A stretch of 64,000 bases of DNA from Planctomycetota bacterium (lineage in GTDB: Bacteria > Planctomycetota > UBA11346). Below, in pieces: positions 32,719 through 43,400 of the stretch. Under the pieces are notes generated by a model. It was not told the origin of the DNA and did no database searches. It worked only from the letters and a program-made list of their open reading frames with translations. The DNA is taken from the NCBI GenBank assembly GCA_014193115.1, contig BJHQ01000005.1:238982-302981 (forward strand), given 5' to 3'. Made by a program: the position numbers and the translations under genes. Positions within the stretch are counted from its first letter, which is position 1. Every line of letters begins with the position of its first letter.

Positions 32719-35700
32719 AAACCACCCTTGCCCTGATCCTTACAACCGGGATTTTGACATGTTTATCCCCGCTTGCCGCCGCCGACCTGCCCCAGGTCGA
32801 TCGGTCCAAACCCTTCCACATCGACCTGTGGATGGGAGTGCCGAGCAAAGATGCCCTGGCCAAAATCGGCATCGATGGTTCGAAGAATAAACTTCCTTCC
32901 GATCCTTCCAGCGGCTGGACCTTCCCCTGGTTCATCGGCGCCGTGCAGGTGGGGACCGAGATCCGGCAACCATATGCACTGCCCTACGAATCCTGGTACA
33001 CCCCGCACAACCAGTTGCAGGAAAATGACGGGAACTGTCCCTACGCCTTCTTCAACTTCCGCCAGGCCAAGGAGGACCTGCAGGCTTTCTCGTGCACGAT
33101 CACGGATGCAAAGATCAGCGGCAACGCACGGGTCGATCTGGGCGGAACCCAAGCCCTGTCCGTGGCCTGGGAAGGGACCATCAGCGGCAATTCGATCCGC
33201 GGCAAGGCGACCATGTCCCTGGCGGAAGACCGGGTTCTGGAACGACCGCTGGTCGGCGTCCTGCGCCCCACCGAACCGCTCGATCTGCGCAACGCCGTGT
33301 ATCAGATCAGGTTCAAGGGCCAGGTCCTGGTCTTCGAGGTGCGCGATGGCAAAGCCGGGCAGGGTTCCGGTCGCCCGTGGGATCCCATTGGACGTCCCGT
33401 CGCCTTTGGCCGGCTGCTGCCGGTCGACGCCTCCCAACTGACGGTCACCGCCCTGCCCCCCGAGGTGCGTGGCGTTTCGGTGGCCCTCGCCGGGATCGTG
33501 CAGGTGGATGGAAAACCGCTGGAGATTCCCACGACCGTGGTCCTGGCCAACGGTCTGGCCGTCGGACAGGCCACTCGGGGCAAGATGCCTGGGGTCGAGG
33601 TCCAGGCCTATCCCCTGACCGATCCGGTTGCCGCCCGCTGGCGCGACTGGATGGGCGCGATCCATGCCGAGGGCAAACCGGTGGATCCGGCCCTGGTTCA
33701 GCAGGCCCAGGACGAGGCTGCCACCATTCCCGCCCTGCCGGCACCCAGTCCCGCCACGACCTTCACCCATCAGCACCTGGAAGGCCGCTTTATTTACGCA
33801 CCCTGGCTGCCCCTGTCGGCAACCGCTGGCGCCGTCAAATATCGGATTGAACTGACCCCATCGCATCCGCCACACTCCAAGCCCCTGGTTCTGGAGGTCG
33901 CCGCTGCGCAAAGTGTCGATCTGCGGCCGGTCTGGGCAGGCATGGCCCCTGGCAACTACGCCCTGGCGATCACCGCCCTGGATGCTGGCGGCGCAGCGAT
34001 CGGCACGGCGCAGCGATCCAAACTGATCAAGAAGGTGCCCTTCGGTTCCCATCCCTTGACGGTCATTCCTGATCCCATCGCCATGGACCTTGCCCTGCGC
34101 TTTCCGCGCTACCTGGCCGATCACCAGTATGCGTTCCATACCCTTTTTCGGGAAATCGATGCCGCCGGCGAGAATGCCGTCATCAGCAAAACCATCGCCT
34201 CCATCTGCCATTCGCCCTGGCATCTTCTGACTCGCTGGGGGACGCCCGCCGAGCAGGTCCGGGGCCGGGTGCTGGCGGACTATTTCACCAAGGTGCTCCA
34301 ATGGGATGCCGACCAGCCCCTGGGCATCCAGCAGGGCTACAAGGCCATGTACTTCGGCGCGGCCCAGGACTGGGGCCGGGCCGTGCTGGATGATTTTGCG
34401 GCCACCAAGGCCGAGGACCGCTTGGCCCTGGTGCGGACGGCCTTCGACCGCCTGTACCGCCTGCAGCAACCCAGCGGTTCGTGGGCACTGATGTGGGACC
34501 GGACTCCATGGCCCAAGTGGTCGGGCGCCTTCACCATGTGGAATACCGCCTGGCTTGACCACAATGGCGCCGCATACGCCCTGCCCTTCGGGCGCTACCG
34601 CAATCTGAGCGGCGACCACCGCTATCTGGATGCCGAACTCAAGGCCGTGCGCTGGGTGCTGCGCAACTCTCTGCGCACCGGTTATTGGGAGACGCAGGCG
34701 CAGCAGGGCGACTCCAACTACAACCGGCCCACGGCGCACACCATGGCCTTGGATTTCCTGCTCTACCTGCTGGAGCAGGCTCCGGCCGATCAGGCCGATT
34801 CCGTGCTGGCCGAGGACATCATGCGCTACCTGGAAGACCAGTTCATCACCTGGGACCGCGTCCCGGCGGTCAGCGGTGGCACCATGACCGACAACGGCGT
34901 CCTGCGCCTGGCCATCGTCTCGCTGCTGCTGCACCAGCGCACCGGCAAGCCCATGCACCTGGCCAAGGCCGAAGCGCTGTTCAACGCCTACATGATCAAC
35001 CGCGACCCGGTCAGCGGCCTGACCGACATGCGCTGGAACCGCTATATGTCGGAAGTTGACGATCCGGTGTACGCGCTGCGTTATGTTGAACTGCGCCGCC
35101 AGGTACTGGCTGAACCAACTTCGTCTGCCGTTCTTGGCACCACGCCGCTGACCCTGACCCTGGACCGCGCCGCCGCCGGCAGCGAACGGGTCCGTCTGCA
35201 TCTGGACAGCCGTGACGGGAAGGTCGTACAGGCCATCGCCACCACCCCCACCTGGCAGACCCTCGACATCCCCTTCACCACCGTTTCCCGGCGCCACCAG
35301 CAGGACGGTGAAACCCTGTTCCATGCCGTCGATGCCAGTGGCCTCAAGGTCGGCCCCCACGGCATCGAAGGCTCGGTGAGCGTGGCCCTGGCCGCACCCG
35401 GCGGCACGCCGGTGCCCACCGTGTTCAACCTCACCGCCGCACCTGGACAGCGGACGCTGGTCGGCACCTGGTCGCAGGGCACCGCCACCGGTCGCGTCGC
35501 CGGCGAAGGTCTGCGCCCAAGCGTGGCCAAGCCCAAGCACCTGCACCTCCAGATCGCCCAGGCCGTGGCCGGCGGCGAATCCTGGCAGAACTGGGCGCTG
35601 CTGCGCACCAATTTCCAGGACGGTACCGCAACCGGTGCAGTCATCTGTAACACCAACGCCGGCTGGCGCGCGACCACCACCGCCTGCGACCTGCGCCTGG

Positions 35701-36101
35701 GGACGGATGGAACCATCAGCGGCAGTCTGGCCACCGACGTGCGCTGGATCGGCTTCATGGACAACAACGCCAGCGATGAGGCCAAGACCAAGGAATGGAA
35801 GACCGGCACCCTGGATTGGCTGGCCTATTGGAAACTCGGCGGCCCCGGCACCGGACGCGGCAACGAATACGAACCCGGCTTCCGGCCCCTGCCTTGGCCC
35901 GAGCACACCAGGATCCCCGGCAAGGACGACAAGTCCACCGGCCAGCTCGAATATAGCACCACGTCAAAGCCAGTGACCCCAGGAACCTACCGGATCGTCT
36001 TCGCCAGCCGACGCATCGGCGATCTGGTCGCCGGCACGGCCACGGTGGAAACACCGGATGGCAAAAAGCAGGTCAGCCAGTGTTTCGGCAGTGTCGAATG
36101 A
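32715..36101 (+). CDS. Array paralogue 1 (long type): secreted multi-domain protein, predicted (alpha/alpha) toroid
   Basis: This 1128-aa protein has a signal peptide (1 to about 22) and an N-terminal beta region to about residue 330. A module near 355-440 begins RFIYAPWLPLS and contains AVKYRIEL, like an Fn3-type sandwich. A helical region of about 350 residues follows, with LYRLQQPSGSW (invariant part 582-590), ADQADSVLAEDIMRYLEDQFITWDR and VDDPVYALRYVELRRQ. C-terminal beta modules end PDGKKQVSQCFGSVE. It is the most divergent long member; the PYHYN block of the others is replaced by IQQGYKAMYFG. GGAGGG precedes the ATG. I recognise no named family; a glycan-active hydrolase, lyase or epimerase is the working guess. 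Confidence 0.85.
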   Translation: MKTTLALILTTGILTCLSPLAAADLPQVDRSKPFHIDLWMGVPSKDALAKIGIDGSKNKLPSDPSSGWTFPWFIGAVQVGTEIRQPYALPYESWYTPHNQLQENDGNCPYAFFNFRQAKEDLQAFSCTITDAKISGNARVDLGGTQALSVAWEGTISGNSIRGKATMSLAEDRVLERPLVGVLRPTEPLDLRNAVYQIRFKGQVLVFEVRDGKAGQGSGRPWDPIGRPVAFGRLLPVDASQLTVTALPPEVRGVSVALAGIVQVDGKPLEIPTTVVLANGLAVGQATRGKMPGVEVQAYPLTDPVAARWRDWMGAIHAEGKPVDPALVQQAQDEAATIPALPAPSPATTFTHQHLEGRFIYAPWLPLSATAGAVKYRIELTPSHPPHSKPLVLEVAAAQSVDLRPVWAGMAPGNYALAITALDAGGAAIGTAQRSKLIKKVPFGSHPLTVIPDPIAMDLALRFPRYLADHQYAFHTLFREIDAAGENAVISKTIASICHSPWHLLTRWGTPAEQVRGRVLADYFTKVLQWDADQPLGIQQGYKAMYFGAAQDWGRAVLDDFAATKAEDRLALVRTAFDRLYRLQQPSGSWALMWDRTPWPKWSGAFTMWNTAWLDHNGAAYALPFGRYRNLSGDHRYLDAELKAVRWVLRNSLRTGYWETQAQQGDSNYNRPTAHTMALDFLLYLLEQAPADQADSVLAEDIMRYLEDQFITWDRVPAVSGGTMTDNGVLRLAIVSLLLHQRTGKPMHLAKAEALFNAYMINRDPVSGLTDMRWNRYMSEVDDPVYALRYVELRRQVLAEPTSSAVLGTTPLTLTLDRAAAGSERVRLHLDSRDGKVVQAIATTPTWQTLDIPFTTVSRRHQQDGETLFHAVDASGLKVGPHGIEGSVSVALAAPGGTPVPTVFNLTAAPGQRTLVGTWSQGTATGRVAGEGLRPSVAKPKHLHLQIAQAVAGGESWQNWALLRTNFQDGTATGAVICNTNAGWRATTTACDLRLGTDGTISGSLATDVRWIGFMDNNASDEAKTKEWKTGTLDWLAYWKLGGPGTGRGNEYEPGFRPLPWPEHTRIPGKDDKSTGQLEYSTTSKPVTPGTYRIVFASRRIGDLVAGTATVETPDGKKQVSQCFGSVE

Positions 36102-36141
36102 AACTTCCTGCAACCGATGATCTACGGAGAAACAACAAACC

Positions 36142-39100
36142 ATGACCAAGTCCATCCACCTGGTCCTGCTGGCGGGTTTGCTCGTGGGAATTCATTCACT
36201 CAGTGCAGCGGAAACCCCGCTGGATACCTCGAAACCCATCCGCTTCGACATCCAACTCGGCCCCGCCCAGTTCCCGGCCGGAAAACCCAAGGCGGGTGCC
36301 TTTCAGCCCGCCGTCCTCGGAGGTTACATCGAAGGCGGCAAGGTCACCGGGGCCTATGCGCCAAACATGACCGCAGTCTATGCGGCCGGGCAATCGCCTG
36401 ATGACAACTATTGGGATCTCTGCCCGTACGGGCCGCGTGCACCGATCGAAGGCGAGGCCGCCTGGAGCAGCCGCATCCGCGAGGTTTCAGCGTCCATCGG
36501 CCCGGATGGTTTCCATGGCACCTGGAGCGTCAGTTTCGGCAAGGGCGATCCGGCCAAGAGCCCGGCCATCACCCCTGAATTGAAGATCCGCATCAAGGCG
36601 CATGCGGGTGTGGTCGGCTATGTGGGCACGTATGAAGGCACGGTGGGCGATGCGGCGGTGCAGGGTCCCTGCGTGGTCCGCGCCCGCAATGTCGCCGCCG
36701 GTATGATTGATCCCGCCAATGCCTTTTACCAGATCATCGGTGGCGGCTTCCGGGTCTTCGTCGAGGTCCGCGCCGGCAAGCCGGTGCAGGCCTGGGCGGT
36801 CGCCAATGGCGTGGGCAATCAGGGTTGGGTCTACCGGCGTCCGGACGCACCGGCGGCTGCCACCCGATTGTCCCCGGCCGATGCCACGGTGCTCACCATC
36901 GCCATTGCTGATGAAGGTCTGGCCGGAACGGCCGCCACCTTGCATGGCACCATCACCATCGCCCCGTCCACCACCCTCAAACTGAATGAAGTGGTCGTCA
37001 GTGGCGCCGGAAAAATGCGGGTTTCCGGTAAGGATTCCACGGTCGAGGCGGTGCGCAGTTATCCGCTCAACGATCCGCAGATGGCTCGCTGTCTGGATCT
37101 GCTCAAGGAGACGCATCGTGGCACCAAACCAGTCCCCGAGGCCCTGCTGGCCCAGGTCCGGCAGGAATCCGTGCGCGACGATGTCCAACCGGCGCCCAGC
37201 GAGGCGATGCGTTATACCCACCGCCTTTGGAAATCGAGCAGTTTCATCTATGCGCCCTGGTTCGACTTCGAAACCGTGCCTGGCGCGGTGAAGTATCGCT
37301 TCGCCATCCACACCTCGAACGTCCACAACCAATTAGTTGAACCGCCGGTCATCAGTTTCGAGGCCGCTTCACCACGCGCCTCGTTGGCTCCGATCTGGGA
37401 CAAAATGCCGGTCGCGGACGGTCCACGGGCGTTTCTGTCGCTCAAGGTGACCGGCCTGGATGCCGCCGGCAAGCCGGTTGGTGAACCGCAGTCCCGTGGC
37501 ATCCAACGCCGGTCACCCTTCAACCCCGAAATGATCGTCACCCCCGACGCAAAAGTGCTGATGGAACTGGCCCTGCGCCAACCACGCTTCCTGTTTGATC
37601 AGTATCATTCCCATCTGTATCTGACGGAAGCCGTGCGTGCGGCGGGCAACGGCGTTCAACCATTGGGCTACGGTCCCAGCCACTGGCATAACACGCAGCA
37701 ATGGCTGGCCATGGAGGAGACCGACCCCGGGCGTCGCATCCAGCAGTTGCGCCTGCTGGATACCTTCAACAAGCAGCGCCTGCTCGACGTCAATGGCGCC
37801 TTCAAGACCCCGTACCATTACAACGCCGTCGTCAGTGGCGTCGTGCAGGAGACCGGTCGCAACTATCTCAATGCCCTCGATATCCAGTTCGATGCCGAGG
37901 TGGTCGACCGGTTGCGGTTGTGGCTCCGGTATTTCGGTCGCTTGCAGCAACCCAGCGGCTCGTGGTGCATCTCGGAGCGGGCCGCGCTTGGCTGCTCTGG
38001 CGGGTATAGCCTGTGGGGCAGCCGGCACCTGGAGAATACCAGTGCGCCGTGGCTGCCTTTTATGGCGCGGCTGCGCCGGTTCGATGACCAAATCGAAACC
38101 CGCTCCCTCGCCCGCGCCATCGAGGAGCGAGCGTCATCGTGGGTTCGCAACAATACCCTGCGCACCGGTTTCGGCGAACAGATGCATCAGCAGACCGATC
38201 CCACCGACATGGCGCATTCGGCCCAGAACCAGATCGAATACGTGCTCTACGTCCTCCGGCACGCACCGCCATCGCAACGCGATTTGGTCATGGCCAGCGA
38301 CCTGATGCGCCGCATCGAAGATCTCTTCATCACCTGGGATGCGCTGCCGTTGACCGGGGGCGGTGCTTTCACCTTCGGACCATCGCTGCCTGCCGTCGAG
38401 GCGCTGTGCCTGCTGGAACTCTACACCCTGGATGGCGACCCAGCGCTGCTCGCCAAGAGTGAGGCCTTGGCCGCATCGTACCTGCAACGCGCTGATCCCT
38501 GGAACGGAAGCGGGGCCGATCCGATGACCGGCGGTTTCAGTTTATCCTACAACCGATTCCTGCAAGAAACCGATGACCCGGAATGGATCGTGCGCTGGGT
38601 GCAACTCCATCGCGCTCTCACCAAGGCTCCGCCTGCCGCCATCCCGGAACGTCATCTCACCCTCACCTGCGATCGGCTCATCGACGGCGTCGATCGCGTG
38701 GTTCTCGACCTGGCCATCGCCGACGGCAAGATCACCCAGGCCCTGGCCCGCACTCCGACCTGGGATGGACCAGGAGCGAACTTTCATCAGCCCGGACGCC
38801 TGCACACCCGCCCCGGAAAGAAGCTGTTCCACACCGTGGATGCCACTGGTCTCGCCATCACGCCGGACGGCATCAGCGGGCAAGTCATGCTGACTTTGCA
38901 CGATCCGCAGGGTGGGGAGGCGCGCCGCCTGACCGTCGAAGTTACGGCGAAAAGACAGCATGTCCGCGGCTGGCTGGGAACCTGGAAGCAGGGTCCATCA
39001 GGAGGTCGGGTCGAAGGCCGTACCGTTGCCGACGCGCCAGCCACCGGGGCTCAGCAGATCTTCGTTCAGGTGCATGAAGCCCTGGCTGGTGGCGAGGCAT

Positions 39101-39612
39101 GGCAGACCTGGTCCCTGGCTGGCGCGGTACTGCCTGCGGTCGGCACGGCGACCGCCGCCACTTTCATCAATCCCAATGCCGGCTGGACCGCCCAGTCGAC
39201 CGTGAGCGCGTGCTCCCTGAATGACGCGGATTTCTCCATGACCATGGATGCCGAGGTGACCTGGCAGGGCGTCGCGGAACTGGAGTACGTCAAGGGTGAA
39301 TTGCCGAAGGCAACCGCCAACTATAAAACCACACCGGAATCCGCGCAGGCGCTGCTGGCCAATTGGGAGATTCCCGGCAAGGGATTTACCCTCGAATTCC
39401 CACTGCAACCAACCAAAGGGGATTGGGATCCGGCCAAGCCGGTGGCGTACACCACCACCTGGAAACCAGTCACTGCAGGCAAATACCGACTGAAATGTGA
39501 TGGCAAACGCCTGGGCCATATTCTGTATGGCACGGCGATCGTCACCGGACCAGACGGCAAGGAAACTGCGCGGCAGTTTCTGGGTGATGTCGAATCAATC
39601 GTAAAACCGTGA
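36142..39612 (+). CDS. Array paralogue 2 (long type): secreted multi-domain protein, predicted (alpha/alpha) toroid
   Basis: This 1156-aa secreted protein has leader LVLLAGLLVGIHSLSAA and then PIRFDIQLGPAQFPAGKPKA, shared with the broken copy at 32431. The N-terminal beta region carries GTYEGTVGDAAVQG and MIDPANAFYQIIGGG. The sandwich module begins SSFIYAPWFDFETVPGAVKYRF (near 370). The toroid region contains LYLTEAVRAAGNG, FKTPYHYN, RLQQPSGSW (600-608), MRRIEDLFITWD and TDDPEWIVRWV. The C-terminal beta part has GEAWQTWSLAGAV, NPNAGWTAQS and the end block PDGKETARQFLGDVES. It lies 40 bp after paralogue 1 with GGAG upstream. No catalytic family is recognised; conserved His/Tyr and Glu residues are candidates for an active site. 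Confidence 0.85.
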   Translation: MTKSIHLVLLAGLLVGIHSLSAAETPLDTSKPIRFDIQLGPAQFPAGKPKAGAFQPAVLGGYIEGGKVTGAYAPNMTAVYAAGQSPDDNYWDLCPYGPRAPIEGEAAWSSRIREVSASIGPDGFHGTWSVSFGKGDPAKSPAITPELKIRIKAHAGVVGYVGTYEGTVGDAAVQGPCVVRARNVAAGMIDPANAFYQIIGGGFRVFVEVRAGKPVQAWAVANGVGNQGWVYRRPDAPAAATRLSPADATVLTIAIADEGLAGTAATLHGTITIAPSTTLKLNEVVVSGAGKMRVSGKDSTVEAVRSYPLNDPQMARCLDLLKETHRGTKPVPEALLAQVRQESVRDDVQPAPSEAMRYTHRLWKSSSFIYAPWFDFETVPGAVKYRFAIHTSNVHNQLVEPPVISFEAASPRASLAPIWDKMPVADGPRAFLSLKVTGLDAAGKPVGEPQSRGIQRRSPFNPEMIVTPDAKVLMELALRQPRFLFDQYHSHLYLTEAVRAAGNGVQPLGYGPSHWHNTQQWLAMEETDPGRRIQQLRLLDTFNKQRLLDVNGAFKTPYHYNAVVSGVVQETGRNYLNALDIQFDAEVVDRLRLWLRYFGRLQQPSGSWCISERAALGCSGGYSLWGSRHLENTSAPWLPFMARLRRFDDQIETRSLARAIEERASSWVRNNTLRTGFGEQMHQQTDPTDMAHSAQNQIEYVLYVLRHAPPSQRDLVMASDLMRRIEDLFITWDALPLTGGGAFTFGPSLPAVEALCLLELYTLDGDPALLAKSEALAASYLQRADPWNGSGADPMTGGFSLSYNRFLQETDDPEWIVRWVQLHRALTKAPPAAIPERHLTLTCDRLIDGVDRVVLDLAIADGKITQALARTPTWDGPGANFHQPGRLHTRPGKKLFHTVDATGLAITPDGISGQVMLTLHDPQGGEARRLTVEVTAKRQHVRGWLGTWKQGPSGGRVEGRTVADAPATGAQQIFVQVHEALAGGEAWQTWSLAGAVLPAVGTATAATFINPNAGWTAQSTVSACSLNDADFSMTMDAEVTWQGVAELEYVKGELPKATANYKTTPESAQALLANWEIPGKGFTLEFPLQPTKGDWDPAKPVAYTTTWKPVTAGKYRLKCDGKRLGHILYGTAIVTGPDGKETARQFLGDVESIVKP

Positions 39613-39634
39613 CCAAATCGGACGGGGAGGAGCC

Positions 39635-40438
39635 ATGACCAAATTCACCCATTTCAATCTTGGTCGGGAGGCGCCTGATCAGCAACGTCCGCTGTGGGAA
39701 CGCGGGGTCGGGGTGGATGTACTCGGACGGCACGATGATCGGATCACGTATCGGTTGCTTGTACTGCCCATGTTGTTCCTCATTGAACCAGCCGTTGCGG
39801 CGCGGGTAGGTGCGTATGCGGAAAATGGTGGCACGGTGTTGGCGACCTGGTTGACCGGCATCGTGGACGAGAACAACCTGTGCCATCCTGGTTGGCCAGG
39901 TGGCGGCCCGCGCGAATTATTTGGGATCTGGGCGGAGGAAATCGATGTGCTCCACGAAAGCGACCGGCAGGAAATTCACTTCAAGCCCGATACTTCGTTG
40001 AACCTGACCGGCCGGCATCGCGTCCGAGCTTACGCCGATCTTCAGCATCTTGAAGGCGCAACGGCAATAGCAGAATATGGAAGCGATTTCTATGCCGGAA
40101 GACCTGCCTTGACCTGTCATCGCGTCGGTCGGGGCGAAGCCTGGTATCTCGCCGCCGAACTCGACCACGTCGGACTCCATGCCGTGGTTGGCGCATTGGC
40201 CAAACGAACCGGGATCCGCCAACTCCTGCCCACGCCGCATCCCGGTCTCACGGTTCAATCGCGTACCGACGGCAAGACCGAATGGCTCTTCGTCCTGAAC
40301 TTCTCGGGTCAAACCCATTCCGTGGACCCGGGACCAGTGACCGATCAGGAAACCGATGCCACCATACATGAACCTGTGCTGGTCACAGGATGGGGATCCA
40401 AAGTGGTATTTCGGAAAGCGAGGAATGCACTGTCATGA
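39635..40438 (+). pseudogene. GH42 beta-galactosidase C-terminal fragment (no catalytic barrel)
   Basis: This 267-aa frame matches only the C-terminal half of GH42 beta-galactosidases. The trimerisation domain shows YRLLVLPMLFLIEPAVAARV, ENGGTVLATWLTGIVDENN, WPGGGPRELFGIWAEEIDVL and GRGEAWYLAAELD. A short beta domain follows, with WLFVLNFSGQTHSV. The TIM barrel with its two catalytic glutamates (about 390 residues) is absent, and 22 bp upstream lies paralogue 2. A strong GGGGAGGAG sequence precedes the ATG, and MTKF resembles the starts of neighbouring array genes, so the fragment may still be translated. No signal peptide is seen. It is best read as a deletion remnant, or less likely a repurposed galactoside-binding domain. 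Confidence 0.75.
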
Positions 40439-40473
40439 ATGCACAACCAGGGATCAAGAAAGAGAGCGTGGAC

Positions 40474-43400
40474 ATGCGCCGCGAACTCATCCTGCTGGCG
40501 TATCTCGCCAGCGCATCCTTCACCCTGATGGCGGCAGATGCCCTCCCGCTAGGAAAACTTCCGCCGCCGAAACTGGATTATTCCAAACCGATACAGTTTG
40601 ATGTGCAATTTTCCCCTGTGGTATTTCCTCAAGATACCCCGAAAGAGGTTCGCGGTAATCCATTGCCGGCCATCATTGGCGGCTACCTGGAGGGTGGGAA
40701 GGTGACCGGCGCCTATGCGCCGGATATCAGCCACATCTATCATGCGGGTGCAAGTCCGGATCAGTTCGAGTGGGATCTGTGTCCGTATGGGCCCCGTCAT
40801 GGTACAGGATCGCGTGATGCTCAACGTGAAAAATTCACCAGTTCCACGCTGCGGATGACTGATGCTCAGGTTGAGGGAACCTGGCGTTTCAACTACATTT
40901 CCACCAAGGATTCCGGAAAAACAACCTCGCCAGTCTATGAAATCAGCATCCAGGCCACCGCGACCAGTTGCGGGTATGCCGGAACCTATACCGGAAAAAT
41001 AGCGGATGTGCCGGTCAGTGGCGATTGCGTGCTGGCCGCTCATAACATCCCGGCGGGGGTGATCGATCCAGCCAATGCCATTTACCAGATTCTTGGCGGG
41101 AACTACGCTGTCTTGGTCGAAGTCCAAGCGGGAAAAGCAGTCCAGGCCTGGGCGGTTGCGGGGGTGGTTAGTGCTGAACGAACCTGGAGGTATCGTTACC
41201 CCGGTGATGCGGTGGCCGCCACGTTCCTGTTTCCTGCCGATGCATCCGGCATGAGCCTGAAAATCACCGATGAGGGTCTGGATGGCAAGGCGGTCACGCT
41301 GGGTGGTCAGATTACCATCACGCCGGAACCCAAAACCGCTTCAAGGATGTTTGGACCAACGACCCTCGATCTCAGCGGAACGGTCATCAGCGGCGCAGGA
41401 AAAATACGAGGGAATGGCAAGGAATCCAAGGTGGAACAGGCCAGAAGTTATCCGCTCACCGATCCGTTGATGGCCCGCAGTCTGGCGCTGCTCAAGGAAA
41501 CTCATCGCGGTAGCAAACCAACCGCTCCAGAACTGCTGGCGCAGGCCGATCAGGAATCGCTGCGCACGGATGTCCAACCGGGTCCGAGCGAACAGACCCG
41601 TTACATGCAGCGCCTTTGGAATGGTGGCACGAGTGGGGAATATAACTACCATCGTTCCTACATTTATGCACCCTGGCTCGATCTTGAGGTTGTACCCAGC
41701 GCCGTCCGTTATCGGTTTGACTTGATCGACGCTTCGCATGAAAATACCGGAATCCGGCCCTTGATCGATTTCTTCGAAGCGTCCTCTCCACGGGTCTCGC
41801 TTCTTCCGATCTGGGCCAAGGTGCCCAAGAACCTTGGTCGGAACCCCATCAGTTCACTTCGTGTCACTGCTTTCGATGCTGATGGTAAAGCGCTGGGAAA
41901 ACCGCAGGAATGCGGTATCACTCGTAGGCCGGCTTTTTCCCAGGATCAGATCGTGACCCCTGATCCCAAGGTGCTGATGGAACTAGCGATGCGCCAACCA
42001 TACCATCTGACCACGCGATATTATTCACACCTGTATCTGACCGAGGCGGTACTGGCAGCCAAGAACGGGGTGAAGCCCCTGAGTTATGAATCTCCGCATC
42101 ACCATTTGCCACAGACCCTGATGGTCGAGCATGAGGATAATCCGGTCCAACGGGATCAGTACATGCGGTTGTTGAATACCTATGTGGATCGACGAATGAA
42201 GGAACAGAATGAACCCTACTTCAAGCTGCCCTACCACTACAACGTCGGCCTGAATGGCGTGGTCCAGGAAACCGGGCGAAATTTCCTGAACGTCCTGGAT
42301 CTTCAGCCGAATACCGAATTATTGGATCGTATGCGTCTGTGGACTCGCTTTTTTTCGCGCATGCAGCAACCCAGTGGTTCATGGACGATTTCCTATCGAG
42401 GTATGTTGGGGTGCACTGGCGGCTATTCCCTTGGTGGCAGTTTTTTCCTGGATCAACCGAGTACACCCTGGTTGCCATTTCTGGCCCGAATGCGCCAGCA
42501 TGACAATGATCCGACCTTTCGCGCCATGGAACGCGCCATCGAGGAAAAGGCGGCGTCCTGGGTTTTGAACAATACGCTTCGTACTGGTTTTTCGGAAAAC
42601 GTGCAGCAGCAGACCCTCAGCAACGACAATGGCCACACGGTGCCCAACCAGATTGAGTATGTGTTATATGTGCTGCGCCACGCACCGCCCGTCCAGCGCG
42701 ATGTCGTCATGGCCACCGATCTCATGCGTCGGATCGAGGATCTCTTCATTTCCTGGGAGGCGCACGCGAAAACGAGAGGAGGGAATTTCACCTTCGAGCG
42801 TTCGCTCTATCCGATCGAAGCCCTTTGCTTTCTGGAATTGTATGCGCTGACCGGTGATCCGTTGATGCGGGCCAAGAGTGAAGCCCTGGTCAGCACCTAC
42901 TTGCAAGACAGCGATCCCTGGAATGGCAGCAATGGTCTTTCCGGATTGACGAGTAAAATGAATTATGACCGATTCATCCAAGAAACTGACGATCCCGACT
43001 GGATCGTGCGTTGGGTGCATCGTGACCGTGAACTTCGCGCCACCCCGCCCTCTGCCGCACCCGAGCAACACCTGACGGTAACCCTGGATCAACTGATCGA
43101 TGGCATCGACCGGGTTGTGCTGGATTTGGCCCTGGCCGATGGCAGGGTGACCCAGGCCCTGGCGCGCACCCCAACCTGGGATGGACCTGGAATCAATTTC
43201 TATCAACCCGGCACTGTCCACACCCGTCCTGGCAAGGCTTTCTTCCACAGCGTGGATGCATCCGGCCTGAAGCTCAGCGCCGAAGGACTCAGTGGTACGG
43301 TGAAACTCACCCTAAAACCGCCCCAAAGCGATACCTTGATCTCCATGATCGCTGAAATCAGCGCCAAACGCCACGCTCTACGCGGCTGGCGTGGAACCTG

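Noticed and set aside
32763..35906. 1047-aa minus-strand open frame opposite paralogue 1
   Set aside because: It is a GC-bias shadow: its Gly/His/Gln-rich composition lacks domains, and the plus-strand frame has a signal peptide, a ribosome-binding site and paralogues.
39635..40438. Complete GH42 beta-galactosidase
   Set aside because: The catalytic TIM barrel with both glutamates is missing; only C-terminal domains are encoded.
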